A stretch of 64,000 bases of DNA from Sphingomonas phyllosphaerae (GCA_036946405.1 JAQIJC010000001.1:1185001-1249000); one strand, 5' to 3'; positions 28,340 through 38,461 are shown, counted from the stretch's first letter. Translations and numbers: made by a program. Notes: generated from the letters alone by a model not told the origin.

Positions 28340-29878
28340 ATGTCGTTCCCGATCCTCTCGCTGATGCTGGCGGTCCCCGCGGTCGCCGCCATCGCGTGCC
28401 TGTTCCTCTCCGCCCCCGCGGCGCGCGTCACCGCGCTCGCCGCGACGCTGATCGACCTCGCGCTCGGCGTGGTGCTGTGGACGTCGTTCGACGTCGGCGG
28501 CGCGCAATGGCAGTTCGTCGAATATGCGCCGCTGTTCGGCCGCTTCGGTTGGGCGCTCGGCATCGACGGCTATGCGCTGCTGCTGATCGTGCTGTCGGTG
28601 TTCCTGATGCCGATCTGCATCGGCGCCAGCTGGCAGGCGATCGAGAAGCGCGTACCGGAATATATGGCGGCGTTCCTATTCACGGAGGTGCTGATGATCG
28701 GCACCTTCGCGGCGCAGGACCTGTTCCTGTTCTACATCTTCTTCGAAGCCGGCCTGATCCCGATGTTCCTGATCATCGGCATCTGGGGCGGCGCGAACCG
28801 CATCTACGCGTCGTACAAGTTCTTCCTGTACACGCTGCTCGGCTCGCTGCTGATGTTCATCGCGATGCTCTACATGAGCATCACCGCGGGGACGACCAGC
28901 ATCCCGGTGCTGCTCAACTACGACTTCCCGGCGAGCGTGCAGACATGGCTCTGGCTGGCGTTCTTCGCGTCGTTCGCGGTCAAGATGCCGATGTGGCCGG
29001 TGCATACCTGGTTGCCCGACGCGCACGTCCAGGCGCCGACCGCGGGGTCGGTGATCCTGGCGGGCGTGCTGCTCAAGCTCGGCGGCTATGGCTTCCTGCG
29101 CTTCAGCCTGCCGATGTTCCCCGAAGCCTCGGCGAGCCTCGTGTGGCTGGTGTTCGGGCTGAGCGCGGTGGCGGTGATCTACACCAGCCTCGTCGCGCTG
29201 GTGCAGTCGGACATGAAGAAGCTGATCGCCTATTCGTCGGTCGCGCACATGGCGATCGTGACGATCGGCCTGTTCGCGTTCAACGCACAGGGGATCGAGG
29301 GCGCGATGATGGTGATGCTGGGCCATGGCCTGGTGTCGGGCGCGCTGTTCCTGTGCGTCGGCGTGATCTACGACCGGCTGCACACGCGCGAGATCAGCCG
29401 TTATGGCGGGCTGGCGATCAACATGCCGCGCTACGCGATCCTGTTCCTGCTGTTCACCATGGCGTCGATCGGCCTGCCGGGCACGAGCAACTTCGTCGGC
29501 GAATTGCTGAGCCTGATGGGCACCTATCAGGTGTCGACCACGATCGCGCTGCTGTGCACCACGGGGATCATCCTCGGCGCGGCCTATATGCTGTACCTGT
29601 ACCGTCGCGTGGTCTTCGGCGAGATCAAGTCGGACGAGGTGCGGCAGATGTCGGACCTGACCCCGCGCGAGCTGTGGCTGCTGGTGCCGATCGCGGCGGC
29701 GGTGCTGTGGATGGGCGTCTATCCGGAGAGCTTCCTCGCGCCGATGCGCAAGGATACGCAGATCCTGCTGGCGCGGATCGACCGCGCCAAGCCGGCCGGT
29801 GACTCGCTGCCCACCAAGGGCACCGGGATCGTCCCGGCCGCACATGCCGAAACTTCTGCGCATGGGAGCGCGCACTGA
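28340..29878 (+). CDS. nuoM: NADH-quinone oxidoreductase subunit M
   Basis: 512 aa, antiporter-like proton-pumping subunit, about 14 membrane helices. FYIFFEAGLIPMFLIIGIWG carries the key TM5 glutamate and KMPMWPVHTWLPDAHVQAPT the lysine/histidine path. GGGGAGAAGGAAG precedes the ATG. Overlaps nuoN by one base (TGATG). Confidence 0.97.
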   Translation: MSFPILSLMLAVPAVAAIACLFLSAPAARVTALAATLIDLALGVVLWTSFDVGGAQWQFVEYAPLFGRFGWALGIDGYALLLIVLSVFLMPICIGASWQAIEKRVPEYMAAFLFTEVLMIGTFAAQDLFLFYIFFEAGLIPMFLIIGIWGGANRIYASYKFFLYTLLGSLLMFIAMLYMSITAGTTSIPVLLNYDFPASVQTWLWLAFFASFAVKMPMWPVHTWLPDAHVQAPTAGSVILAGVLLKLGGYGFLRFSLPMFPEASASLVWLVFGLSAVAVIYTSLVALVQSDMKKLIAYSSVAHMAIVTIGLFAFNAQGIEGAMMVMLGHGLVSGALFLCVGVIYDRLHTREISRYGGLAINMPRYAILFLLFTMASIGLPGTSNFVGELLSLMGTYQVSTTIALLCTTGIILGAAYMLYLYRRVVFGEIKSDEVRQMSDLTPRELWLLVPIAAAVLWMGVYPESFLAPMRKDTQILLARIDRAKPAGDSLPTKGTGIVPAAHAETSAHGSAH

Positions 29879-31338
29879 TGGATTACGCCGCCAATCTGGC
29901 GATGACGCTGCCCGAGCTGGTGCTCGCGGTCGGGGCGATCGCATTGATGCTGGTCGCCGCCTGGGGCGGTCCGGCTTCGACCAAAGCGGTGTCGTGGGTG
30001 TCGGTCGCGGTGCTGGGCGGGGCGTTGATCGCGCTGACCGGCCCGGCCTCATCCGGCGGTGACGCCTTCTACGGCCTGTACCGTGCGGATGCGTTCGCCG
30101 CCTTCGCCAAGGTGCTGATCTACGTCGGCGCGGCGGTCGCGATCCTGATGGCGCCCGACTTCTTCCGGCGCACCGCCGGCGCGGACCTGCGTCCGGAATA
30201 TCCGGTGCTGATCCTGCTGTCGGCGTGCGGGATGGGGATGATGGTGTCGGCGGGCGACCTGCTGACGCTCTATGTCGGGCTCGAGCTGCAGAGCCTCGCC
30301 GCCTATGTGCTGGCGAGCTTCATGCGGCAGGATACGCGTTCGGCGGAAGCGGGGCTGAAGTATTTCGTGCTCGGCGCGCTGGCGAGCGGCATTCTGCTGT
30401 ACGGGATAAGCCTCGTCTACGGTTTCACCGGCTCGACCTTGTTCAACGAGATCGCGGGTGCCTATGCCGCCGCGCCGCTGACGGGTAGCGGGCGTTCGCT
30501 GGGCCTGCTGTTCGGGCTGGTCTTCGTGTTCGCCGGGCTGGCCTTCAAGATCTCGGCGGTACCGTTCCACATGTGGACCCCCGACGTCTACGAAGGCGCG
30601 CCGACCCCGGTGACGGCGTTCTTCGCCTCCGCGCCCAAGGTCGCGGCGATCGCGCTCGCGGTTCGTGTCGCGGTCGAGGCGATGGGGCCGGCCGAGGTGC
30701 AGTGGCGGCAGATCGTGATCTTCGCGTCGCTCGCCTCGATCCTGCTCGGCGCGGTTGCGGCGATCGGGCAGCAGAACGTCAAGCGCCTGCTCGCTTATTC
30801 GTCGATCAACAACGTCGGCTTCGCGCTGATCGGGCTCGCCGCGGGGACGCCCGAAGGCGTCGCCTCGGTGATGACCTATATGACGATCTATCTTGCGATG
30901 ACGCTGGGCAGCTTCCTCGTCGTGCTGCAGATGCGCGACGCAGACGGGCAGCCGGTCGAGACGATCGCAAGCCTCGCCGGCCTGTCGCGGACGCGGCCGG
31001 GGCTGGCGGCGGCGCTGGCGATCTTCATGTTCTCGCTCGCCGGCATCCCGCCGCTGTTCGGCTTCTACGCCAAGTTCGCGGTCTTCTACGCCGCGGTGCA
31101 GGCTGGGCTGTTCCCGCTGGCGGTGGTCGGCGTCGTGTTCAGCGTGATCGGTGCCTATTATTACCTGCGCCTCGTCAAGACGATGTACTTCGACGAGCCG
31201 GCCGGGTCGTTCGGCGAGGGCGACAAGCTGGAGGGCGGGTTAATCGCGGTCGCGGCGGTGTTCGTCTCGCCGCTCGGCTATCTCGCCATCCCGGCGCTGT
31301 CGGCCTGGACGCTCGCTGCAGCCAACAGCCTGTTCTAA
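29878..31338 (+). CDS. nuoN: NADH-quinone oxidoreductase subunit N
   Basis: 486 aa, third antiporter-like pumping subunit. Visible: YVGLELQSLAAYVLASFMRQ with the TM5 glutamate, KISAVPFHMWTPDVYEGAPT and AYSSINNVGFALIGLAAGTP. Last complex I gene; transcription evidently continues into birA. Confidence 0.97.
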   Translation: MDYAANLAMTLPELVLAVGAIALMLVAAWGGPASTKAVSWVSVAVLGGALIALTGPASSGGDAFYGLYRADAFAAFAKVLIYVGAAVAILMAPDFFRRTAGADLRPEYPVLILLSACGMGMMVSAGDLLTLYVGLELQSLAAYVLASFMRQDTRSAEAGLKYFVLGALASGILLYGISLVYGFTGSTLFNEIAGAYAAAPLTGSGRSLGLLFGLVFVFAGLAFKISAVPFHMWTPDVYEGAPTPVTAFFASAPKVAAIALAVRVAVEAMGPAEVQWRQIVIFASLASILLGAVAAIGQQNVKRLLAYSSINNVGFALIGLAAGTPEGVASVMTYMTIYLAMTLGSFLVVLQMRDADGQPVETIASLAGLSRTRPGLAAALAIFMFSLAGIPPLFGFYAKFAVFYAAVQAGLFPLAVVGVVFSVIGAYYYLRLVKTMYFDEPAGSFGEGDKLEGGLIAVAAVFVSPLGYLAIPALSAWTLAAANSLF

Positions 31339-31348
31339 GGCAGCGGCG

Positions 31349-32062
31349 CTGCCCCGGATCCTGACGGTACCGGCGACGGGGTCGACCAACGCCGACCTGC
31401 TGGCGCTCGCCAACGACCGGGCGGTCGATGAGGGGACGTGGCTACGTGCCGAGCAGCAGACCGCCGGGCGCGGGCGGCAGGGGCGGATCTGGGACTCGCC
31501 CGCCGGCAACCTCTATGCGAGCACGCTGGTCGCGATCCGCCCTGACGATCCTGCGGCGGCGGGACTGGCGCTGGTTGCCGCGGTCGCGCTGGAGGAGACG
31601 GTGCGTGGCGCGCTTCCCGACGCACGCGCGCTGACGCTCAAATGGCCCAACGACCTGTTGCTCGGCGGCGCGAAGCTGTCGGGGATCCTGCTCGAGCGGG
31701 GCGCTGCGCATGTGGTGGTCGGGATCGGGGTTAACGTCGCGCATCATCCTGAACTCGCCGATCGCGCCACCACCAGCCTTCGCGCGGCAGGGGCGACGAT
31801 CGACGCGGGGACGCTGCTCGGGGAGCTTGCCGACCGCTTCACTGCATGGCTGGCGGTCTGGCGCGAACAGGGAATGGCGCCGGTCGCCGCACGCTGGAGC
31901 GAGCGGGCGCATCCGGTCGGCACGCTGCTGTCGGTGCGGTTGCCCGATCAAACCACGCTTGAAGGGCGGTTCCTCGGGCTCGACGCGAGCGGCGCGTTGC
32001 TGCTCGGCTTGGCGGACGGTACGCGGCATGTCATCCATGCCGGCGACGTGTTCGTGGTCTAG
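31349..32062 (+). CDS. birA: Biotin-[acetyl-CoA-carboxylase] ligase with non-canonical start
   Basis: Attaches biotin to the BCCP subunit of acetyl-CoA carboxylase. The catalytic core is complete only if read from about 31349: [34 protein letters not shown] (biotinyl-AMP loop), [20 protein letters not shown], then the small C-terminal SH3-like domain. There is no N-terminal HTH, so no repressor role. No ATG, GTG or TTG occurs in frame between the stop at 31241 and GTG 31601, and starting at 31601 would delete the GRGRQG loop. CTG 31349 (237 aa) or ATC 31358 are the likeliest starts. Conserved position after nuoN. Confidence 0.85.
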   Translation: MPRILTVPATGSTNADLLALANDRAVDEGTWLRAEQQTAGRGRQGRIWDSPAGNLYASTLVAIRPDDPAAAGLALVAAVALEETVRGALPDARALTLKWPNDLLLGGAKLSGILLERGAAHVVVGIGVNVAHHPELADRATTSLRAAGATIDAGTLLGELADRFTAWLAVWREQGMAPVAARWSERAHPVGTLLSVRLPDQTTLEGRFLGLDASGALLLGLADGTRHVIHAGDVFVV

Positions 32063-32075
32063 GGAGAGGAAGGCG

Positions 32076-32864
32076 ATGCTGCTCGCGGTCGATGCCGGCA
32101 ACACCAATATCGTCTTCGCGCTCGTCCAGCCGGCGACGCGGGAAATCCGTGCGCGCTGGCGGATCGCCACCGATCCCCGGCGCACCGCCGATGAATATGC
32201 GGTGTGGCTCAGCCAGTTGCTCCAGCTGGAGGGCTATACCCGCGAGGATGTGACCGCGGTCATCATCTCCACCGTCGTCCCGCGCGCGCTCCACAATCTC
32301 GAGGTGCTCGCGAGCAAATATTTCGGCACCGTCGCGCTGATCGCCGGGCGTGCGCCGGTCGAGTGGCAGCTGTCGGTCGACGTCGACGAGCCGCGCAGCC
32401 TCGGCGCCGATCGCGCGGTCAATACGATTGCGGCGCATGCGCTTCATGCCGGCGATCTGATCGTGATCGATTTCGGGACCGCGACGACCTTCGACCATTC
32501 CGACTTCGACGGGGCCTACAAGGGCGGGATCATCGCGCCGGGGATCAACTTGTCGCTCGACGCGCTGGTGATGGCCGCCGCCAAGCTGCCGCGGATCGCG
32601 ATCGAGGCACCCGCTACCGAAAGCGTGATCGGCCGCAACACGGTCGATCAGATGAACATCGGCATTTACTGGGGCTATATCGCGATGATCGAGGGACTGG
32701 TCGCGCGCATGAAGCGCGAGATCGCGCGGCCCGTGAAGGTGATCGCCACCGGCGGGCTCGCCACGCTGTTCGAACAACATACCAACGCGTTCGACGCGAT
32801 CGAACCCGACCTGACGATCCAGGGTCTGGCGATCATGTACGCGCGCGCCCATATCGACGCATGA
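32076..32864 (+). CDS. coaX: Type III pantothenate kinase
   Basis: 262 aa. First step of CoA synthesis. [11 protein letters not shown] (P-loop-like phosphate motif), [34 protein letters not shown] and [20 protein letters not shown] are the CoaX signatures. GGGAGAGGAAGGCG precedes the ATG. Lies between birA and rnj, a usual alphaproteobacterial order. Confidence 0.96.
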   Translation: MLLAVDAGNTNIVFALVQPATREIRARWRIATDPRRTADEYAVWLSQLLQLEGYTREDVTAVIISTVVPRALHNLEVLASKYFGTVALIAGRAPVEWQLSVDVDEPRSLGADRAVNTIAAHALHAGDLIVIDFGTATTFDHSDFDGAYKGGIIAPGINLSLDALVMAAAKLPRIAIEAPATESVIGRNTVDQMNIGIYWGYIAMIEGLVARMKREIARPVKVIATGGLATLFEQHTNAFDAIEPDLTIQGLAIMYARAHIDA

Positions 32865-32948
32865 CCGCTTTGCCGGCGCGATCGTCCGTCTTTTCCGCCT
32901 GCCGCGATGATGCGGACGGGCCGCGGTGCCGGCACTCAAAGGAATGTA

Positions 32949-34589
32949 ATGACACCGAAGAATAACGAGCTTCTTTTCTGCGCGCTGGGCGGGTCCGGCG
33001 AAATCGGCATGAACGTGATCCTGTATGGCCACGCCGGCAAATGGCTGATGGTCGACTGCGGCGTGACGTTCGCCGACGCGCATTATCCCGGGATCGACGT
33101 GATCCTGCCCGATCTGCGCTTCATCGAGGAGCGGATCGACGATCTGGTCGGGATCGTGCTGACCCACGGGCACGAGGACCATATCGGCGCGCTGCCCTAT
33201 CTGGCCGAGGATCTTGGCGTGCCGATCTACGCCACGCCGTTCACCGCCGGGCTGGTCCGCGGCAAGCTGGAAGAGGAGCGGATCGAGGATCGGGTGAAGA
33301 TCCGGCTGGTCGAGGCGCGCAAGTCCTTCAAGGTCGGTCCGTTCGAGGTGGAGGTGGTGCCGCTGTCGCACTCGATTCCCGAGGCCAATGCGCTGGTGAT
33401 CGGCACCCCGGCGGGCAAGGTGTTCCACACCGGCGACTGGAAGCTCGACCCGACCCCGGTGATCGGCCAGCCGGCGACGCCCGAGGAACTCGCCGAGATC
33501 GGCGCGGAGGGCATCGACGTGCTCGTCTGCGATTCGACCAATGTCTTCAACGCCGAAGCTTCGCCGAGCGAGGCAAGCGTCCGTGAAGGGCTCGCCAAGA
33601 GCGTCGCCCGCGCCCGCGGTCGCGTGGTGGTGACGACCTTCGCGTCGAACGCCGCGCGGCTCCACACGCTCGGGCAGGTCGCGGAGGAGACCGGGCGCAA
33701 GCTGTGCGTGACGGGGCGCTCGCTCGACCGGATCATCCGCGTCGCCAAAGCGACCGGCTATCTCAAGAACTTCCCGCAGACGATCGATGTCGATGCGGCG
33801 ATGCGGCTGCCCAAGAACCGCGTGCTGATCGTCGCGACGGGCGGGCAGGGCGAGGAACGGGCGGCGCTGGCGCGGATCGCGGCGGGCAGCCACCCGGTCG
33901 CGCTCGACATGGGCGACATGGTTATCTTCTCGTCGAAGCAGATTCCCGGCAACGAGGTCGCGATCGGTCGCATCCAGAACCAGCTTGCGGCCAAGGGGGT
34001 CGAGATGGTGACCGAAAAGCAGGCGCACGTGCACGTCTCGGGGCATCCGGGACGGCCGGAGCTGGCGAAGATGTACGGCTGGTTGCGTCCGACGTCGCTC
34101 GTGCCGGTGCACGGTGAGATGCGCCACCTGATGGAGCATGCGCGCTACGGGCTGTCGCAGGGCATCGCCAACACCGTGGTGCAGACGAACGGCGACATGG
34201 TGCGGCTCGCGCCGGGCGCGCCGAAGAAGATCGGCAACGTGCCGATCGGACGGCTGGTGCTGGACGGCGACGTGATCCTGCCGGCGGACGGCAGCACGAT
34301 CAACGAGCGGCGGCGCGTCGCGGTCAATGGCCAGATTTCGGTCGGGATCGCGGTCGATCGCAATGGTCGCGCCGGCGGCACCCCCGAGGTGCGCGTGCAG
34401 GGCGTGCCCGTGGAGGAGGAGCGCGAGCCGTTCCTTGCCGATGCCGTCGAGGCGGCGGCCGAGGCGATGGCCGGGCGGCCGCGCGATCGCGAGCGGTTGC
34501 GCGAGGACGTGCGACTGGCGGTGCGCAAGGTGGCGACGCGTTGGACCGGCAAGAAGCCGATCGTCGACGTCGTGATCGTGCAGGTCTGA
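32949..34589 (+). CDS. rnj: Ribonuclease J
   Basis: 546 aa. Metallo-beta-lactamase/beta-CASP ribonuclease with 5'-3' exo and endo activity in mRNA and rRNA processing. Zinc motif LTHGHEDHIGALPYL (H73-x-H75-x-D77-H78), VVPLSHSIPEANALVIGTPA, HTGDWKLDPTPV, and the beta-CASP region with HVHVSGHPGRPELAKMYGWL. ATG at 32949 is chosen as the conserved MTPKNNELLFCALGGSGEIG begins there; the 14 residues upstream are not conserved in kind. Confidence 0.95.
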   Translation: MTPKNNELLFCALGGSGEIGMNVILYGHAGKWLMVDCGVTFADAHYPGIDVILPDLRFIEERIDDLVGIVLTHGHEDHIGALPYLAEDLGVPIYATPFTAGLVRGKLEEERIEDRVKIRLVEARKSFKVGPFEVEVVPLSHSIPEANALVIGTPAGKVFHTGDWKLDPTPVIGQPATPEELAEIGAEGIDVLVCDSTNVFNAEASPSEASVREGLAKSVARARGRVVVTTFASNAARLHTLGQVAEETGRKLCVTGRSLDRIIRVAKATGYLKNFPQTIDVDAAMRLPKNRVLIVATGGQGEERAALARIAAGSHPVALDMGDMVIFSSKQIPGNEVAIGRIQNQLAAKGVEMVTEKQAHVHVSGHPGRPELAKMYGWLRPTSLVPVHGEMRHLMEHARYGLSQGIANTVVQTNGDMVRLAPGAPKKIGNVPIGRLVLDGDVILPADGSTINERRRVAVNGQISVGIAVDRNGRAGGTPEVRVQGVPVEEEREPFLADAVEAAAEAMAGRPRDRERLREDVRLAVRKVATRWTGKKPIVDVVIVQV

Positions 34590-34617
34590 TCCGGCAGGCC
34601 CGGCAGGAGGACGCGAG

Positions 34618-34896
34618 ATGCGCTGGACATCGTTGTTGGCGATCTACGTCCTCTTCTGGGCGTTTTCGGTGTTTCTGGTGCTGCCGTTCGGGGTGCGCAC
34701 CTCCGCCGAGGCGGGGGAGGCGCACATGCCCGGCACCGCCGAGAGCGCGCCGCACGAATTCTCGCTGAAGCGGGTCATCGTGCGAACGACGATCGTCGCC
34801 ACGGTGTTGTTCGCGCTGTTCGTCGCGAACTATGAATTCGGATGGGTGACCGCGCAGTCGCTCGACGTCATGGATGTGGCGAACGCGATCGACTGA
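34618..34896 (+). CDS. DUF1467 family membrane protein
   Basis: 92 aa with two membrane helices (SLLAIYVLFWAFSVFLVLPF and VRTTIVATVLFALFVANYEF) and the conserved GVRTSAEAGE connecting loop of DUF1467. Unknown function, restricted largely to alphaproteobacteria, usually downstream of rnj as here. GGAGGACGCGAG precedes the ATG. Confidence 0.9.
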   Translation: MRWTSLLAIYVLFWAFSVFLVLPFGVRTSAEAGEAHMPGTAESAPHEFSLKRVIVRTTIVATVLFALFVANYEFGWVTAQSLDVMDVANAID

Positions 34897-34937
34897 CGCG
34901 GGTTGTGGCGGCGCGTCGCGGGGCGGCGCATGGGGTG

Positions 34938-35354
34938 ATGATGACCAACGCCAGCGATCCGCGCCTTGTCGACGACGATGGCCACATATGGCCGCGGCTG
35001 TCGCCGCTGACGACCGGCGTGCGCGGTTGCTGCCCGCGCTGCGGCAAGGGTCCGCTGTTCCGCGGTTTTCTCTCGATCCGCGAGCGCTGCCCGGTGTGCG
35101 GGCTCGATTATTCCTATGCCGATCCGGCCGACGGGCCGGCGGTGTTCGTGCAATTGTTCGCGTGCCTGCCCGGCGTGATCTTCACACTCATGCTCCAGAT
35201 CCTCGCCGACCCGCCGTGGTGGATGCATGTGCTGGTCAGCCTGCCGGTGCTGCTGGTCAGCACCGTGCTGCCGCTGCGGCCGATCAAGGGCTGGCTGGTG
35301 GCGAGCCAATTCTACTTCAAGGCGCGCGAAGGGCGGCTGGTGAAGGAAGACTGA
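34938..35354 (+). CDS. DUF983 family zinc-ribbon membrane protein
   Basis: 138 aa. Two CxxC pairs (CCPRCGKGPLFRGFLSIRER, CPVCGLDYS) form a likely zinc ribbon, followed by two membrane helices (VQLFACLPGVIFTLMLQI, VLVSLPVLLVSTVLPL). DUF983 has no firm function. The start is uncertain: ATG codons at 34938 and 34941 and GTG at 34935 lie in a row. Confidence 0.87.
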   Translation: MMTNASDPRLVDDDGHIWPRLSPLTTGVRGCCPRCGKGPLFRGFLSIRERCPVCGLDYSYADPADGPAVFVQLFACLPGVIFTLMLQILADPPWWMHVLVSLPVLLVSTVLPLRPIKGWLVASQFYFKAREGRLVKED

Positions 35355-35398
35355 AGTCGGTCCCGGCCGCAGCGGCAGGGCGATATTGGCCGCGCCGC

Positions 35399-35785
35399 TC
35401 AGGCTTCCAGCGGGTAGAGCGCCGCGGCGATGCGGCGTTCCTCGGCGCGCAGCACACCCCAGGCGCGCGCGGCGGCGCGGCTGTCCATCGCCTCGATGCC
35501 GATCCCGCGCTTCTCCAGCGCCGCCACCAGCGCCCGTGGCGGGCGGCGGAGATCGGCACCGGTGCCGAGCAGCACGAACTCGATTGAATCGCCCAGTAAC
35601 GGCGCCAGCGCTGCCGCGTCGAGCAACTCGAACGGCGGCGGGGTCCAGCCGTCCGCACGCGTCGCCGTCAGCAACAGCGCCGGATAGACGCCCATCGTCC
35701 CGTCCGGCGCATCGACCTTGAACCCGGCCGGGCCGAAGCCGCGTACCAGCGGGCCGGGGGCATCGCGCTCGCGGTCCATCCTCAT
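35399..35785 (-). CDS. Mth938-like / DUF498 domain protein
   Basis: 128 aa. GFGPAGFKVDAPDGTMGVYP, FVLLGTGADLRRPPRALVAA and EAMDSRAAARAWGVLRAEER are typical of the Mth938-like fold (DUF498), a family often found next to secDF in alphaproteobacteria, as here. Function unknown. ATG at 35785 has GGGGAG 8 bases upstream. Third gene after secD and secF on the minus strand. Confidence 0.87.
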   Translation of the reverse strand: MRMDRERDAPGPLVRGFGPAGFKVDAPDGTMGVYPALLLTATRADGWTPPPFELLDAAALAPLLGDSIEFVLLGTGADLRRPPRALVAALEKRGIGIEAMDSRAAARAWGVLRAEERRIAAALYPLEA

Positions 35786-35807
35786 CGTGCGGGCTCCCCG
35801 GCGCGGG

Positions 35808-36782
35808 TCAGGCGCGCGGCCCGACGCGCTCCGCATTGTCGGCGACGCTGCCGCCGCGCACCGGCTTCTCGTTCTCCGGCTGCGCGCGCAGACCGAGCGA
35901 GATGAGCAGCGAGGACGAGACGTAGATCGACGAATAGGTGCCGACGATGATGCCGAGCGTCATCGCTGCGGTGAAGCCGCGCAGCACATGCCCGCCGAGG
36001 AACAGCAGCGCGAGCAGCGCGAGCAGGATCGTCACCGAGGTCATGACCGTCCGGGGGAGGGTTTCGTTGACCGACAGGTTGATGATCTCGCGCATCTCCA
36101 TCTTGCGATAGCGGCGCATGTTCTCGCGGATGCGGTCGTCGATGACGATCTTGTCGTTGATCGAATAGCCGATGATCGTCAGCACCGCCGCGACGATGTT
36201 CAGGTCGAACTCGAACTGGGTCAGAGCGAAGAAGCCGAGCGTCATCAACAGATCGTGGACGATCGCGACGATCGTCGAGACGCCGAACTGCCATTCGAAG
36301 CGGAAGATCGCGAACAGGCCGATGCCGAGGATCGCGAGCACCACCGCGAGCACGCCGTTGCGGATCAACTCGCCCGACACCTTGCCCGAGACGGTCGAAT
36401 AGCGGCGGAACTCCGTGCCCGGAAACGCCTTGGCCAATGCCGCCTCGACCTTGCGCACGGCGGTGTTGGTGGCGCCTTCGTCGCCGCCCTGCTGAACGGG
36501 CAGGCGGATCGTGATGTTGCGCTTGTCGCCGAACGGCTGGAGCGCGGCCTCACCGACGCCGAGCGAGTCGACGACCGCGCGCACGCGGCCGAGATCGGGT
36601 TCTTGAGCGAACCGTTCCTCGATCATCAGACCGCCTTCGAAGTCGACGCCGAAGTTCAGCCCCTTGTAGAAGGTGATCCCGACCGCGAGCACGCTGAGCA
36701 GCAGCGTCAGGCCGAAGGCCAGCCCGCGCAAGCGGACGAAATCGATATTGGTGTCGTCGGGGACGAGCTTGAGCAGTTTCAT
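35808..36782 (-). CDS. secF: Protein translocase subunit SecF
   Basis: 324 aa, six membrane helices. Works with SecD and YajC to use the proton gradient in late protein export. GLNFGVDFEGGLMIEERFAQ is the SecF P1-type motif; IIGYSINDKIVIDDRIREN is the TM4 region. 76 bp separate it from secD. Confidence 0.96.
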   Translation of the reverse strand: MKLLKLVPDDTNIDFVRLRGLAFGLTLLLSVLAVGITFYKGLNFGVDFEGGLMIEERFAQEPDLGRVRAVVDSLGVGEAALQPFGDKRNITIRLPVQQGGDEGATNTAVRKVEAALAKAFPGTEFRRYSTVSGKVSGELIRNGVLAVVLAILGIGLFAIFRFEWQFGVSTIVAIVHDLLMTLGFFALTQFEFDLNIVAAVLTIIGYSINDKIVIDDRIRENMRRYRKMEMREIINLSVNETLPRTVMTSVTILLALLALLFLGGHVLRGFTAAMTLGIIVGTYSSIYVSSSLLISLGLRAQPENEKPVRGGSVADNAERVGPRA

Positions 36783-36858
36783 GACGGCCTCGCCGCCCCG
36801 GCCGCGGCCGGGGTCCGGTTAGGGGAGAGAAGGGCAGGGGAGAGAGGGGGCGAGGCGA

Positions 36859-38460
36859 TCATATGTTGATCGTCTTCGGCTTGGCGCGGCGCAGCCAGCC
36901 GGCGACCAGCATGCGGGTGAAGGTGACGGCGGTGAACACGCTGGTGGCGATGCCGATCAGCAGCACGACCGCAAAACCCTTCACCGGGCCGGAGCCCAGC
37001 ACGAACATGATGATGCCCGAGATCGCGTGCGTCACGTTCGCCTCGAAGATCGTGCGGCTGGCTTCCTTGTAACCCAGCTCGACCGCCTGCACCACGTTGC
37101 GCCCGCGGTGGCGTTCCTCGCGGATGCGCTCGTTGATGAGCACGTTGGCGTCGACCGCGGTGCCGATCGTCAGCACGAAGCCGGCGATGCCCGGCAGCGT
37201 CAGCGTGCCCTTGAGCAGCGCCATCACGCCGAGAATGACGAACACGTTGATGACCACCGCGAGGTTCGCATAGAGGCCGAAGCGGCCATAGGTCACCAGC
37301 ATGAACGCCACGACCAGCGCGACCGCAACCGCCGAGGCGAGGATGCCGGCGCGGATCGAATCGGCGCCGAGGTCCGGCCCGACCGTCGATTCCTCGACGA
37401 TCTTGAGGTCGACCGGCAGTTTGCCCGAACGCAGCGCGATCGCGAGCTGGTTGGCGCTTTCGACCGTGAACCCACCGTTGATCGAGGCGCGGCCACCGAT
37501 GATCGGTTCGTTGATGTTCGGCGCGGAAATCACGGTGTTGTCGACGATGATCGCGAACGGCTTGCCGACATTCTCCTGCGTGGTGCGCGCGAAGCGGCGA
37601 CCGCCCTGGCTGTCGAAGGTCATCGACACCTGCGGCGCGTTGGTCTGCGGCTCGAATTCCTGCCGCGCATCGCTCAGCATGTCGCCGGTGATGATCGCCT
37701 GGCGCTTCACCGCGATCAGCGGGATGCCCGAAGGATTGTTCGGATAGGGGAGGATCTGGTCGCCGGCCGGTGCCTGACCCTTGGCGAGCGCCTGCGGATC
37801 GGCGTTGACGTCGACCAGCTTGAACTCGAGCTTGGCGGTCTTGCCGAGCAGGTCCTTGAGCGCCTGCGGGTCCTGAAGCCCCGGCACCTGCACGACGATG
37901 CGGTTGCTGCCCTGCCGGATGATCGTCGGCTCGCGCGTGCCCATTTCGTCGATACGGCGGCGCACGACCTCGGTCGCGTCGCCCATCGCGGTTTCGACCG
38001 CCTGCTTCAGCCCCTCGGCGGTCGGCGTCAACACGAAGCGGCTGGTGTCGACGACCTGAATGTCCCACTGGCGCTGTCCGGTCATGCCGGCGCCGGTGCC
38101 GGTGATCTGGAGCAATCGCTCGCGCGCGGCATCGACCTGAGTCGGGTCGCGCAGAAGGAAGGAGAGCTGCCCGCCGCGGCTGGAAATTTCGCCGATCTCG
38201 ATCCGCGGATTCTGGCGGCGCATTTCGGTCTGCACCTGCTCGCGCATCGCCTCGACGCGAGTCGCGGCGACGTCGTTGGTGTCGGCCTCGAGCAGCAGAT
38301 AGCTGCCGCCAGCCAGATCCAGCCCCTTGTTGACGCGCGGAAGGTTGATCCCCCACGCCTGCGTCACGCTTTCGGGGATGAAGGTCGGGATCGACAGCGA
38401 CACCAAGGCCGCGAGCAGCAGCCAGATGCCGGCGACCTTCCAGCGGGGAAAGTCCAGCAT
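36859..38460 (-). CDS. secD: Protein translocase subunit SecD
   Basis: 533 aa. One N-terminal membrane helix (VAGIWLLLAALVSLSIPTFI), a large periplasmic head (NKGLDLAGGSYLLLEADTND; TEVVRRRIDEMGTREPTIIR) and five C-terminal helices with IGTAVDANVLINERIREERH. ATG at 38460 lies one base after the yajC stop. Confidence 0.96.
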   Translation of the reverse strand: MLDFPRWKVAGIWLLLAALVSLSIPTFIPESVTQAWGINLPRVNKGLDLAGGSYLLLEADTNDVAATRVEAMREQVQTEMRRQNPRIEIGEISSRGGQLSFLLRDPTQVDAARERLLQITGTGAGMTGQRQWDIQVVDTSRFVLTPTAEGLKQAVETAMGDATEVVRRRIDEMGTREPTIIRQGSNRIVVQVPGLQDPQALKDLLGKTAKLEFKLVDVNADPQALAKGQAPAGDQILPYPNNPSGIPLIAVKRQAIITGDMLSDARQEFEPQTNAPQVSMTFDSQGGRRFARTTQENVGKPFAIIVDNTVISAPNINEPIIGGRASINGGFTVESANQLAIALRSGKLPVDLKIVEESTVGPDLGADSIRAGILASAVAVALVVAFMLVTYGRFGLYANLAVVINVFVILGVMALLKGTLTLPGIAGFVLTIGTAVDANVLINERIREERHRGRNVVQAVELGYKEASRTIFEANVTHAISGIIMFVLGSGPVKGFAVVLLIGIATSVFTAVTFTRMLVAGWLRRAKPKTINI

Positions 38461-38461
38461 G

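Noticed and set aside
31601..32062. GTG 31601 as the start of BirA
   Set aside because: It would cut off the TGSTN and GRGRQG motifs, which are in frame directly upstream.
32031..34139. 702-codon open frame on the minus strand opposite coaX and rnj
   Set aside because: It is an antisense shadow caused by high-GC codon use; its translation is low-complexity Arg/His/Asp-rich, whereas the plus strand encodes RNase J and CoaX with full motifs.
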